A stretch of DNA of 64,000 nt from Desulfocapsa sp. (lineage in GTDB: Bacteria; Desulfobacterota; Desulfobulbia; Desulfobulbales; Desulfocapsaceae), in the NCBI GenBank assembly GCA_030145625.1, contig JAQYVF010000017.1, positions 1 to 64,000 on the forward strand. Reading direction: 5' to 3'. A program made the translations under genes and the position numbers. Below, in pieces: positions 21,199 through 31,710 of this stretch. The notes below the pieces were generated by a model, which saw only the letters and a program-made list of their open reading frames with translations, was not told the origin of the DNA and made no database searches. The stretch's first letter is position 1. The number at the start of each line of letters is the position of its first letter.

Positions 21199-21240
21199 AC
21201 AGCAAAGAGGAGCAGTCTCTCCCCTGCCCCTCTTTGCTGT
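21199..21240. terminator. Hairpin between convergent genes (possible bidirectional terminator)
   Basis: ACAGCAAAGAGG...CCTCTTTGCTGT 12-bp stem between convergent ORFs; no clear adjacent U tract. Confidence 0.5.
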
Positions 21241-21369
21241 CTATTCTCCTGAAACTATATGAATTAATTTTCAAGAACAGGAAAGAGTACTCACTCCTCT
21301 CTGCTCTGAACACTTCCCACTCCCATCTCCACAGTGAAAGCAACCTTGATTACCGACAAAGGGAACAGG

Positions 21370-22887
21370 TTAGTTGTCTATCACACCATCACAGTCATTA
21401 TCTAAACCATCAGCCCACCGTCCTCTTCGATTGTCAGGGTGACCCGGGTAGATAAGGGCGCTATTATTGTCGCAGTCACCTTCACATTCAGACCAACCGT
21501 CACCGTCAAGATCCATATCATCACAGACAGGAGCACACTCCTCATCAATGAAGCCGTCACAATTGTTATCTATGCCATCATCGCAGATTTCAGTACTTCC
21601 TGGATTGATGGTTGAATCATTATCATTGCAATCATTATCACATACTGTCCATCCGTCGCCATCAGTATCAATATCACATGAACCGGTATAGTTCAGGGCA
21701 TCAAAGGCCTGCACAAGCCCACTGCCATACGTACTGTCATAGCCATCTATCCCAAGATCCTTGGCCGAGCCGGTAAGGACTGTGCGTACCATGTCCGGAG
21801 TGATACTTTCATCCTGGGCATAGAGCAGAGCTGCAACAGCGGCGACATGGGGTGTTGCCATGGATGTCCCCTTATACCTGTAGTACCCCCAGCCTGAGGC
21901 TACAGAATAGGTCTCCTGCAATATCCCGCTATCGTTATCTCCTCCTCCCGGTGCAACAAGATCAAGGCCGGTGCCACCATTTGAATAGGATGCTATCGTT
22001 TCATCATCACCCACAGCACCCACTGCAATTGTTGTTGGATAAATTGCCGGGTAAGAAACATTTTTTAGCCAACTGTCATTTCCTGAAGCACAGACAACCG
22101 TCACACCTTTAGCATATGCGTAATCCAATCCCGGGTCCAGAAGAGGGTCAGACGTTATCTTCAACGTTGCCTTTAAACCGAGACTCATATTGATGACTTT
22201 GGCCTCTTCATTAACCGCAAAGTAAAGACCTTCAGCGATGGTTGCTGTGGTACCGCCACCATCGTCATCAAGTACCTTCACCGGCATGATACAGGCATCA
22301 TGGGCCAGTCCGGCAACTCCGGTACCATTATATGTACTCTGGCCGATCGTCCCGGAAACATGGGTGCCATGCCCATCACCATCAACAGGTTCATCATCAT
22401 TGTTATTAATGATATTGCTGCCAGGCATGATATCAACACAAGTAATACCATCAATGGAACCTTCACTTCTTAATCCGGTATCGAGAACTGCCACGGAAAT
22501 GTTCTGACCGGTTGACAATTCCCAGGCCATCCCACTCTGAACCATGGGAAAATTCCACTGCTGACCATAAAAGGCATCGTCAACTAAGACCTCAAAAGCT
22601 TCATAGCGTAGGTTCAGCCCAGCTCTGCGTCCTTGGGCGCGCAGGGATTTGACATGTTCAGCTTCTTTTCCACGCATGACATTAACAACAGTCAAATCGG
22701 CATTGGGATAATACTTAACAACATGATATCCTGCAGGAATTCCCTGCGGATCTCCCGCCAGGATAACCTGACCGGCAACAAAGGACTCTTGATTATTACC
22801 AGCAGCAAAAAGCTGGGTTGCTGCACCGCCTACCAGACATCCAAGTCCCAGACAGATTACCATACGTTGTATGTAGTTTCTCTTCAT
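21370..22887 (-). CDS. Secreted subtilisin-family (S8) serine peptidase with C-terminal putative metal-binding (MopE-type) repeats
   Basis: 'VAVLDTGL', 'GDGHGTHVSGTIGQ', 'GTSMATPHVAAVAALL' catalytic blocks; C-terminal 'DTDGDGWTVCDNDCNDNDSTINPGSTEICDDGIDNNCDGFIDEEC'. Confidence 0.93.
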   Translation of the reverse strand: MKRNYIQRMVICLGLGCLVGGAATQLFAAGNNQESFVAGQVILAGDPQGIPAGYHVVKYYPNADLTVVNVMRGKEAEHVKSLRAQGRRAGLNLRYEAFEVLVDDAFYGQQWNFPMVQSGMAWELSTGQNISVAVLDTGLRSEGSIDGITCVDIMPGSNIINNNDDEPVDGDGHGTHVSGTIGQSTYNGTGVAGLAHDACIMPVKVLDDDGGGTTATIAEGLYFAVNEEAKVINMSLGLKATLKITSDPLLDPGLDYAYAKGVTVVCASGNDSWLKNVSYPAIYPTTIAVGAVGDDETIASYSNGGTGLDLVAPGGGDNDSGILQETYSVASGWGYYRYKGTSMATPHVAAVAALLYAQDESITPDMVRTVLTGSAKDLGIDGYDSTYGSGLVQAFDALNYTGSCDIDTDGDGWTVCDNDCNDNDSTINPGSTEICDDGIDNNCDGFIDEECAPVCDDMDLDGDGWSECEGDCDNNSALIYPGHPDNRRGRWADGLDNDCDGVIDN

Positions 22888-23584
22888 TCCATCTCCTTTA
22901 CTCAAGCTTATGCTGTAGATTAATGAGGTGACAAGAAATCGATTCACCGAGCAGGATTGCCGGAAAGCAAAGACTTATTCTCAGTCTCTGCTTTGCTCCG
23001 CCATACACAGGCGTTCAAAGTCACACCAGCAGCATCCCAACTAAAAATCAATGATTTTACCCTACAATACAACAAGTTGAAAGAGAACATTGAAAAATCG
23101 TCTCCCCTAACAACCACCTACAATATGCTCTTGTTCCCAGTTTCGCATATGTAAAACTCAATCGAATACAGGACCAGAATCACTCCTTACTAGGCGACCC
23201 AAAAAACAGTCACACGAGCACACATGATTTTCATAATTCCACCAACCGCTACCACAGACCTTTTCGTAATACTTAAAGATTTTTCAAAGAACGATTCAAG
23301 ACTTGCAACTTTCTTTCCTTTAATAGTTCAAACAAACCGAAGTGATATAACTTCTTCAATTTTCTTCACTTGATCCATGAAACTGCTAGGACAAGATATG
23401 TGGGCATATAAAACAGTAAAAAGAACAATAGAATTTGACAAACAAATGATATTCCCTGAACATATAAATATGATTAATCTATAAACAGTGAAGATATTTT
23501 ATCACTCCACAAGGGAAAATGCTGAAAAGTGTCACGTTGCTATCAAGGCCAAAATTTCCGTATATGCCATCCACTGGAGATAAA

Positions 23585-24937
23585 ATGAAAAAATCATTTC
23601 CCGGGTTACTGTCGCGAAGGGATTTTTTGCGAAACAGTGCTGTCGGTCTGGCAGGGCTGACGGCTGCAGAGACTTTTTCCCAATTGCATTTCCCCCCCGA
23701 ATCAGCCGCAGCACAAATCTCAGCCCCACAATTCAAAATTGAACCTCGGCCGGTTATCAAAGTGCTCCGCTGGGGAGGCTTCATTACCCAGGAAGAAGAT
23801 ATCTGGCTTGCCAATACCAGACGTTGGGAAAACAAAACCGGCGGGCGGGTTATCACCGATTTTGTCCCTTTTCATGATGTACGTCCCAAATCTTCCCTGG
23901 AAGCAACTCTTGAAACAGGTCATGATATTATTGTCGGCTGGTTTGATGACCCCCATCTCTACCCGGAGAAACTCATTGATCTCTCTGAGATAGCCATCTA
24001 TCTGGCGAGCAAGTACGGCGGCTGGTACCCGGTCTGTGAACAATATGGCCGCCAGAGCGCCAGTGGTCGGTGGATTGCCCTGCCCCTGGGTTGCACCGGA
24101 GGATGCATAAACTACCGAAAGAGTCACCTGCAGGAAGCAGGATTTGCAACCATGCCTAAGGATATTCCAGGCTTTATCAAATGCTGTCAGGCCCTGAAGG
24201 CAAAAGGCTATCCCACCGGTTTTGCCCTGGGTCGAGCCGTAGCTGATGCAAATGCTTGGTGTCACTGGTGGCTCTGGTCTTTCGGCGGCAAAAGTGTCGA
24301 AGAAGACGGCAAGACCATCGCAATCAACAGCCCTGAAACACTTTTCGCACTGGATTCGGTCCGTGAACTTCACGAAACTATGGTGGACGGGGTGGAAAAC
24401 TGGCTCGACCCGGACAATAACAGGGCCTTTCTTTCCGGCAGCATTTCAGTCACCAACAACAGCACAAGTATTCTTGCAGCAGCCAGGAAACAGAATGTAC
24501 CCCTTGCCGCAGATCTGGCTACCATGAATTTCCCCATAGGCCCCTTGGGCCAACCGGCCGAACTCTCCGGCATGACCCAGGCCTATGTCTTCCGACACAG
24601 CCTCGTACCAAACGCTGCTAAAGACTTTCTCCTCTTCATGTTCGAAAAAGAGCAATACGCCAGTTGGATTAACGGCTCCTTCGGCTATATCACTCAAAGC
24701 CTGAAACATTTTCACAAGCTCCCTGTCTGGCATGAAGATCCGCAAATCTTACCCTATGGAAACTGTATGGAACGTATGCTGCCCAACGGCTATGCAGGCC
24801 ACCTTGGAAGAGCATCAGCAGCCGCCATGAGTGACTATGTCGTAGTGGAAATGATCGCCGATGTCTGTCTGGGCAGAAAGAGTCCCAGAGCGGCTGCTTT
24901 AAGAGCAGAAAAAAGGTTGCGGTTGATTTACGACTAA
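23585..24937 (+). CDS. Extracellular solute-binding protein with Tat signal
   Basis: 'LLSRRDFLRNSAVGLAGLTAAE' twin-arginine signal; SBP family 1-like pattern; strongly similar to the next gene. Confidence 0.85.
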   Translation: MKKSFPGLLSRRDFLRNSAVGLAGLTAAETFSQLHFPPESAAAQISAPQFKIEPRPVIKVLRWGGFITQEEDIWLANTRRWENKTGGRVITDFVPFHDVRPKSSLEATLETGHDIIVGWFDDPHLYPEKLIDLSEIAIYLASKYGGWYPVCEQYGRQSASGRWIALPLGCTGGCINYRKSHLQEAGFATMPKDIPGFIKCCQALKAKGYPTGFALGRAVADANAWCHWWLWSFGGKSVEEDGKTIAINSPETLFALDSVRELHETMVDGVENWLDPDNNRAFLSGSISVTNNSTSILAAARKQNVPLAADLATMNFPIGPLGQPAELSGMTQAYVFRHSLVPNAAKDFLLFMFEKEQYASWINGSFGYITQSLKHFHKLPVWHEDPQILPYGNCMERMLPNGYAGHLGRASAAAMSDYVVVEMIADVCLGRKSPRAAALRAEKRLRLIYD

Positions 24938-24964
24938 GCAAAATCAAGCAGCTCAGGTGGAAGA

Positions 24965-26314
24965 ATGAAATATGCAACAAAAAGAGAACTTAGTCGTAGG
25001 GATTTCTGCAGGTTAAGCACTGCAGGCCTGGCTGGCATTGGCATGAACTCACTCTTTCAGTGGGACAAGGGGCTGGCCTCTGAAATCACCCCACCCTCTC
25101 TTATTCTTGAACCCCGTCCCGTCATTCGAGTCTTGCGCTGGATGGGCTTTGTAAAAAGTGATGAAGAAATCTGGCAGATCAATACAAAAAGATGGGAACA
25201 GGAAACTGGCGGCCGGGTGATCACTGACTTTGTCCACTGGGAAGATGTTCGTTCCAGGGCAGCCATGGAATCGGTTCTCGGCTCAGGCCATGACATCGTC
25301 TTCGGTTGGTTCGATGATCCCCATCTCTATCCGGAGAAGCTGCTTGATCTCAGTGATGTGGCCAACTACCTCGGCAAAAAGTATGGCGGCTGGTACCCGG
25401 TCTGCGAAACGTACGGACAAGACGTGCAAAGTAAACGCTGGATTGCTCTGCCGATTGGCAGTGCCGGCGTCTGTCTCAATTACCGCAAGAGTTGGGTAGA
25501 AGATGCAGGCTTTGAAACTGTGCCAAATGATATGGAGGGCTTTCTCGCCTGCTGTAAGGCCCTGAAAGCTAAGGGACATCCGACAGGTTTTGCCCTGGGC
25601 CATGCCGTGGGTGATGCAACTAGCTGGACACACTGGTGGCTTTGGGCTTTCGGAGGCAAGGCAGTTGAAGCGGACAACAGGACCATAGCCATAAACAGTA
25701 AAGAGACCCGCCTGGCTTTGGAAACGGCCCGTGAGCTTTTCGACACCATGGTTCCCGGGGTGGAACACTGGTTGGATCCTCATAACAACAGGGCTTTTCT
25801 CGACGAACAGATCTCCCTTACCGCCAACGGCACCAGCATCTTTTACGCCACCAAGGAGAAATTCCCCGAGATCAACAACGATCTCATGACCATGAATTTC
25901 CCCGTCGGCCCAGTGGGCTATCCAACAGAGCTCTCTATCTTAAGTCTGGCCTTTATTTTTAAGCACTCTGCCATACCGAATGCGGCAAAGCACTATCTCC
26001 AGTTTCTCTTTGAGTTCACTCAATACAGTCAATGGGAAAGCGGAACCTGGGGGTTTATAACGCCGACCCTTAAATCTTACTATGAACTCGCCTCCTGGCA
26101 TAAAGACCCCCGTATTACTCCTTACAGAGAGTGCACCAAAAGAATGCTATGGAACGGTTACGAAGGCCTCTTGGGCCCTGCATCTGCCGCTGCCATGAAT
26201 GAATACATCATTGTCGATATGTTTGCCGATGTCTGCACAGGCCAGAGGACATCACAGGCTGCCATTCTTCATGCTGAAAAAAAACTAAGCATGCTGTACC
26301 GGTCACATAAGTAG
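24965..26314 (+). CDS. Extracellular solute-binding protein with Tat signal (tandem paralogue)
   Basis: 'LSRRDFCRLSTAGLAGIGMNS'; shares 'PRPVIRVLRWMGF', 'HDIVFGWFDDPHLYPEKLLDLSD', 'KYGGWYPVCETYG' with the preceding gene. Confidence 0.85.
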   Translation: MKYATKRELSRRDFCRLSTAGLAGIGMNSLFQWDKGLASEITPPSLILEPRPVIRVLRWMGFVKSDEEIWQINTKRWEQETGGRVITDFVHWEDVRSRAAMESVLGSGHDIVFGWFDDPHLYPEKLLDLSDVANYLGKKYGGWYPVCETYGQDVQSKRWIALPIGSAGVCLNYRKSWVEDAGFETVPNDMEGFLACCKALKAKGHPTGFALGHAVGDATSWTHWWLWAFGGKAVEADNRTIAINSKETRLALETARELFDTMVPGVEHWLDPHNNRAFLDEQISLTANGTSIFYATKEKFPEINNDLMTMNFPVGPVGYPTELSILSLAFIFKHSAIPNAAKHYLQFLFEFTQYSQWESGTWGFITPTLKSYYELASWHKDPRITPYRECTKRMLWNGYEGLLGPASAAAMNEYIIVDMFADVCTGQRTSQAAILHAEKKLSMLYRSHK

Positions 26315-26366
26315 GACAGTACGTTACCAGCAGCACCTGAACGATATGAAAAGAGGATAGAAATTC

Positions 26367-29180
26367 ATGCCCAGAGAAACGAGTATTCAGAGAATAACCT
26401 TTCTCGGTTTTTTGGGGATCATTCTCGTTTTCACCCTCTTCCTGATTGGTGGTTGGATTTTTGAAGAATACCGGCACTTTGATACTGAAGCTGCCAAGTA
26501 TGAAGATGAGTTCCTGCAAGCCAGGCAAGAGGAAATCCACAGAGAAGTGGAAAAACTTGTCCAGCTCATCGACTTCCAGAAGAGAAAGATGGACAAGCAA
26601 GTCCGGGAAGAGCTGCGGGAGCGTGTCATCGATGCCTCAATCCTTGCCCGACAAATTTTTCAGGACAATAAAGACAAACTCCCACTGCAAGAGATAAAAT
26701 CCATAGCCAGAGATCAACTGCGGGAAATCCACTTCGACAACGGCAGAGGCTATTATTTTGCTGGCAGCGGGGAGGCGGGAAGTGAGTATGTTGCAGACAA
26801 TATCGAGTTCAGCGGACAAATACAGGTGGACGAGATCAATCCCACTGCCGAAGATAAAGTGAGAGACATGGTGGCAATGATCAGTGACCACGAGGAAGGT
26901 TATTTTCGTTACCAGGCCCCTAAACCCCAAGCTCCTGGCAGTCTCTTTGAAAAACTTTCTTTTATCAAATATTTTGAACCATTTGAATGGTATATCGGCA
27001 CTGGTGTCTATCTCGGCGATATACAAGGCCGAATTCAGGGAGAAATCCTCGAATTCATGTACCAGATGCACTACGAAAAAGGGAGTATCGCCATCTTCCG
27101 AAATGATGGAACTGCCTTATATCACCAAAGAAAAGAAATTATCGGTCGTAATCTCTTCAATCTGCCCGGACCAGAAGACAGGGAAATATACAGGGAACTG
27201 CTCGCCGCCTCCAAGACACCCGGAGGCGGCTATATCACGTTCAACTGGGAAAAGGAACAAACAGGAAAGACTGCCCCTAAAATTGGTTACGCCATGGCTT
27301 ATCCCGACTGGCAATGGGTTATTACCATGGACATGTACACAGATGATCTCGAGGGATTGCTTCAGCAAAAAAGAGATTCACTGGCAAGTCAATTGAATAG
27401 ACATATCATCAACATCACCTTTCTTTTTTTCATTTTCACCCTTGTTGCCGTTTTTCTATCCCACTATCTTGCCAAACGCCTTGATCGCGAAATTCATGCT
27501 TTCACCTCATTTTTCAAAGGTGCGGCAAGCGGCCATAAGGAGATCGATCAAGTCAAGCTCACTATCAGGGAATTTAAAGAACTGGCCGCATCCGCCAACC
27601 AGATGCTTGAGGAGCGCCATGCAAATGAAGAACAGATGCACAGGCTCCGTATCCTCCTTACCAATATCATCAATTCCATGCCCTCCATTCTCATCGGGGT
27701 GGATAAAGATGGCAAAGTAATTCAATGGAACCGACAGGCGGAAGAGGAAACCGGCCTCTCCTTTTCCCAAGCCAGGGAGGTGGAGCTCGACACTGTTTTT
27801 CCGCAACTGACCGGACAGCTCGATGCCATCAAGAAAGCCATCAACGAATGTGCACCACGGATGAATACCATTGTAGCCCATGAGCAGGATGGAAAGACAA
27901 GATATTCCAATGTAATTATTTATCCCCTTATCGGCGAGAGAATTGAGGGAGCAGTTATCCGCATTGATGACATGACCGAACAGGTCACCGCAGAAAAAGA
28001 AAGAACAAAACTGCTCACCCAGCTTCAACAGGCCCAGAAGATGGAAGCCGTCGGCACCCTGGCAGGAGGAATCGCCCATGATTTCAACAATATACTCACA
28101 CCAATCCTCGGATACACAGAGATGGTCATTGATATGCTTCCCAAGGATAGCCCATCTGTCACCTATCTTGCTGATGTGATAAAGGCAGGAACCAGGGCCA
28201 AGGATTTGGTCAAACAAATTCTCTCTTTCAGCAGACAAACTGAACAGGACAAAAAACCTGTTATGCTGCATCTTGTTATCAAGGAAGCACTCAAGCTTCT
28301 CCGGGCCTCTATCCCTGCTACCATTGAAATCCGTCAGCTCATTTCACCTGACTGCGGAAAAATCCTGGCCGATCCTATTAAGATGCATCAGGTACTAATG
28401 AATCTCTGTACTAATGCCTATCATGCCATGCGCTCCAGAGGAGGCATTTTATCTGTTTCGCTCACCCCGGTGGAGATATGCAAGGACGAATCCGAAATTT
28501 ACGAACGGTATCTCAAGGCAGGTTCTTACATGAAGCTGGAGGTGAGCGATACCGGAGAGGGCATGAATCAACAGACAATGGAGCGAATTTTTGACCCCTA
28601 CTTCACCACAAAGAAAGAATCCGAGGGGACCGGCATGGGACTTGCTGTGGTGCATGGAATCGTTATGAACCATAACGGTCATATCAGAGTGAGCAGTGAA
28701 CCAAAAGCAGGGAGCACCTTTACAATCTTTCTCCCCAGGCTGACAGTCGAGACTGACACCCTTCCGGAAATGCCAGAGGACAATGATGCAATTCCCAGAG
28801 GAAACGAAAGAATTTTGATCGTGGACGATGAAAAGGTCATTGCCATGCTGGAGAAGAAAATGCTCGAAGACCTCGGCTATCAGGTTACTGCAGTTATCAA
28901 CAGCAAGGAAGCCCTGGAACTTTTTCAAGAACAGCCGGAAGATTTCGATCTCATCATCACTGATATGGCCATGCCGCATCTCAGTGGGGTCGAGCTGGCG
29001 CTGAAGGCCTTGAAAATTCGTCCCGCCATTCCCATCATACTCTGTACCGGCTACAGTGAAATGTATGACGAAAAGCAAGTCAAAGCCCTAGGCATCAGCC
29101 ACTATATCATGAAACCCATCCTTAAAAAAGAACTGGGGAAGGGAGTGAGAAAAGTACTGGACGATGCTTTAAGCAATTGA
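26367..29180 (+). CDS. Hybrid sensor histidine kinase (Cache, PAS, HisKA, HATPase_c, REC)
   Basis: Cache-like 'NGRGYYFAGSGE...FEWYIGTGVYL', PAS, 'GTLAGGIAHDFNNILTPILGYTEM', 'GTGMGLAVVHGIV', receiver 'ILIVDDEKVIAMLEKKML...DLIITDMAMPHLSG...KPI'. Confidence 0.95.
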   Translation: MPRETSIQRITFLGFLGIILVFTLFLIGGWIFEEYRHFDTEAAKYEDEFLQARQEEIHREVEKLVQLIDFQKRKMDKQVREELRERVIDASILARQIFQDNKDKLPLQEIKSIARDQLREIHFDNGRGYYFAGSGEAGSEYVADNIEFSGQIQVDEINPTAEDKVRDMVAMISDHEEGYFRYQAPKPQAPGSLFEKLSFIKYFEPFEWYIGTGVYLGDIQGRIQGEILEFMYQMHYEKGSIAIFRNDGTALYHQRKEIIGRNLFNLPGPEDREIYRELLAASKTPGGGYITFNWEKEQTGKTAPKIGYAMAYPDWQWVITMDMYTDDLEGLLQQKRDSLASQLNRHIINITFLFFIFTLVAVFLSHYLAKRLDREIHAFTSFFKGAASGHKEIDQVKLTIREFKELAASANQMLEERHANEEQMHRLRILLTNIINSMPSILIGVDKDGKVIQWNRQAEEETGLSFSQAREVELDTVFPQLTGQLDAIKKAINECAPRMNTIVAHEQDGKTRYSNVIIYPLIGERIEGAVIRIDDMTEQVTAEKERTKLLTQLQQAQKMEAVGTLAGGIAHDFNNILTPILGYTEMVIDMLPKDSPSVTYLADVIKAGTRAKDLVKQILSFSRQTEQDKKPVMLHLVIKEALKLLRASIPATIEIRQLISPDCGKILADPIKMHQVLMNLCTNAYHAMRSRGGILSVSLTPVEICKDESEIYERYLKAGSYMKLEVSDTGEGMNQQTMERIFDPYFTTKKESEGTGMGLAVVHGIVMNHNGHIRVSSEPKAGSTFTIFLPRLTVETDTLPEMPEDNDAIPRGNERILIVDDEKVIAMLEKKMLEDLGYQVTAVINSKEALELFQEQPEDFDLIITDMAMPHLSGVELALKALKIRPAIPIILCTGYSEMYDEKQVKALGISHYIMKPILKKELGKGVRKVLDDALSN

Positions 29181-29559
29181 GAAAATTGCTTAATCGGATG
29201 ACCTGGAGAAGATCAAGAATTCATTCTCTGCGACTGTACCGCAACAAAGTCAAGCTCGATCAGATCTCTTGCCTACTGCTCCCAGAATCAAACGACACCG
29301 CCCCATACGACCGACCCCAAAAGCAAAGAAGAGGTTTTTGAACCATTTTTTTGCTCGCCGTCTCCACTTGTCCCTGCCAGGTCCCGCCTGCCTGCTTACC
29401 GGATATTAACTTGCTATTCCTCTTCTCACCTATATAGTATAATCTGAAAAATAATTTCCTTAATCATAGGAATTTGGTCTTAAAATCTATCCCTATCACA
29501 CTGGTCCGTTTCCTGACATTCCACGGTAAACAAACCTATTACCTACAAAACGTTACGCA

Positions 29560-30369
29560 ATGAAAAAACTTTTAATATTCGTTCTCCTGTTTGCCTTCTC
29601 AGCCTGCGCCACCAGCCCCACTGGACGCTCGCAGTTCATGATTGTTTCCCCCGAACAGGCCATCAGCTCTTCCCGCGAAGCATATGTGCAAACCCTTCTC
29701 CCCCTGCAAAAAGAAGGAAAAATAGACTCCGACGCAATAACCTCCAAACGAATCAGGCTCATCACTGGTCGGATCATTGCCCAGGCAATACAACTCTACC
29801 CACATACCAGAAACTGGGAATGGAGTGTCAAAGTTATTGATGATCCGGAGATGGTCAACGCTTGGTGTATGGCGGGTGGGAAGATGGCCATCTACACCGG
29901 CCTGATCAACAAGCTTGAGGCCACCGATGACGAAATAGCCCAGGTCATGGGACACGAGATTTCCCACGCTCTGGCCAATCATACCGCGGAACGAATGTCC
30001 ATAGCCCTTGCCACGCAACTCGGTCTGGCCGGTGTAGCCGTTGCCGCAAGTGACAATAACTATAAAGGAGCAATCCTGATCGGCAGCTCACTGGCTGCAG
30101 CAACAGCTATAACCCTGCCGAACAGCAGGACTTCCGAAACCGAAGCGGACTTGATGGGTATTGAGCTCGCTGCACGGGCTGGCTATGATCCCCGCTCGGC
30201 TGCAACACTTTGGAGAAAAATGGCCGAAGTAGGTGGCAATGGTCCGCCCCAATTCCTCAGCACCCATCCCTCTCCGGTGAATCGTCAGGAAAAACTTGAA
30301 ATTCTCGCCAAGCAGATGATGGGGTATTATCTTGATACATCCAAACGCCCGGTCTATCAACTGCAATAG
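29560..30369 (+). CDS. M48-family metallopeptidase, lipoprotein
   Basis: Lipobox 'LLFAFSACATSP'; 'VNAWCMAGGKMAIYTGLI'; HExxH 'VMGHEISHALANHTAERMS'; 'ETEADLMGIELAARAGYDP'. Confidence 0.93.
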   Translation: MKKLLIFVLLFAFSACATSPTGRSQFMIVSPEQAISSSREAYVQTLLPLQKEGKIDSDAITSKRIRLITGRIIAQAIQLYPHTRNWEWSVKVIDDPEMVNAWCMAGGKMAIYTGLINKLEATDDEIAQVMGHEISHALANHTAERMSIALATQLGLAGVAVAASDNNYKGAILIGSSLAAATAITLPNSRTSETEADLMGIELAARAGYDPRSAATLWRKMAEVGGNGPPQFLSTHPSPVNRQEKLEILAKQMMGYYLDTSKRPVYQLQ

Positions 30370-30408
30370 CAGATCAGCAGACTTCTTTTTCCTTTCGGTA
30401 CCCCTGTA

Positions 30409-31710
30409 ATGCTTATAGCAACGACCCACAAAAACACCGACTTCGACGGCCTGGCCTCGGTTATTGCAGCAACCCTCCTCTATCCCGGCTGCGTTGGGGT
30501 TATCCCCAAAATGACCAACAAGAATGTCGAACAGTTTCTCTCAACCCATAAGACGGCCTTTAATCTCATCCTGCCCCATGAAGTACCGCACGACGAAGTA
30601 ACAAAATTGATCGTCGTTGATACAGACCAGTGGCAACGATTGGACCGTATGGAAAGACTGGCGGAGCGGAAAAATCTAGAGATTGACCTCTGGGACCACC
30701 ATATGCTGAAAACCGGTGACATCCTGCCAACCTGGTCCTGCAAGGAACAGATCGGTTCAACGGTGACACTTCTTGTTCGCGAAATGCAAAAGCGACGGAT
30801 GAAAATTACCTCTCTCGACTCCACCGTCATGCTGATAGGACTCTATGAAGACACCGGTCATCTCTCCTACCCTTCAACCACCGCCGAAGATGCCCGAGCT
30901 GCAGCCTACCTGCTCGATAACCGCGCAGACCTGAATGTCGCCGGTTTTTTCCTCAATCCACCATATGAAGAGACCCAGAAGGAGATCCTCTTTGAGATGA
31001 TGAAGGAGACAGAAAAATTCACCATCAACGAGTACACCATCGGCTTTAACTGTATCAATCTGGAAAAAAGCGTACCCAATCTGGCGGCAATCGTTAACAT
31101 GTACAGGAAGATTGTCAATGTGGATGCTCTTTTTGTTATTTTTACCAGCAATAACAGAAATACCGTTATTGGCCGTAGCGGAGTGGAAAACATCCATATC
31201 GGCCAGGCAATGGCTAATCTCGGTGGGGGAGGACACGCCGGGGCAGGATCAGCGACAATAAAAAGCAAAGACATATCACCTCAGCAGATCAAAGAACAGA
31301 TCCTCGCCGAGCTGACTTCAAACAAAACAGAGAGCGCCCGTATCTCGGATATCATGTCCTTTCCTGTCATCTCCGTGACACCGACAACGCCCATGCGAGA
31401 TGTCCAGACCTTGATGGCCACAGAAAAAATCAGAGGCATCATGGTCATGGAGGATAACACGATTCATGGTATTATTGTCCTCTGGGACCTCAAACGAGTT
31501 AAAAAAGAAAAGCATTGGGACAGCCCGGTTAAGGCCTTCATGGTCAGAGAGATCATTACCATCGAACCGGACGCCCCCATATCGATTGGAGCCGGGATAA
31601 TGATTGAAAACGATGTCGGCTATCTTCCTGTAGTCGAAGACAGCAAAGTGATAGGCATTGTTACCCGGACAGATATCCTCACCTACTATTACGATTTGCT
31701 GCCGGAATAG
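30409..31710 (+). CDS. DHH/DHHA1 phosphoesterase with two CBS domains
   Basis: 'ATTHKNTDFDGLASVIAA', 'VVDTD', 'DLWDHHM', 'GLYEDTGHLSYPSTTAEDARAAAYLL', 'NLGGGGHAGAGSA', then CBS pair 'ISDIMSFPVISVTPTTPMRDV...VKAFMVREIITIEPDAPI'. Confidence 0.9.
   Translation: MLIATTHKNTDFDGLASVIAATLLYPGCVGVIPKMTNKNVEQFLSTHKTAFNLILPHEVPHDEVTKLIVVDTDQWQRLDRMERLAERKNLEIDLWDHHMLKTGDILPTWSCKEQIGSTVTLLVREMQKRRMKITSLDSTVMLIGLYEDTGHLSYPSTTAEDARAAAYLLDNRADLNVAGFFLNPPYEETQKEILFEMMKETEKFTINEYTIGFNCINLEKSVPNLAAIVNMYRKIVNVDALFVIFTSNNRNTVIGRSGVENIHIGQAMANLGGGGHAGAGSATIKSKDISPQQIKEQILAELTSNKTESARISDIMSFPVISVTPTTPMRDVQTLMATEKIRGIMVMEDNTIHGIIVLWDLKRVKKEKHWDSPVKAFMVREIITIEPDAPISIGAGIMIENDVGYLPVVEDSKVIGIVTRTDILTYYYDLLPE

Noticed and set aside
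23720-24373. 217-aa minus-strand ORF opposite the first solute-binding protein
   Set aside because: Shadow of a well-supported Tat SBP; no start context or family signal.
27507-28271. 254-aa minus-strand ORF opposite the hybrid kinase
   Set aside because: Antisense to PAS/HisKA coding sequence with clear motifs; treated as spurious despite its length.
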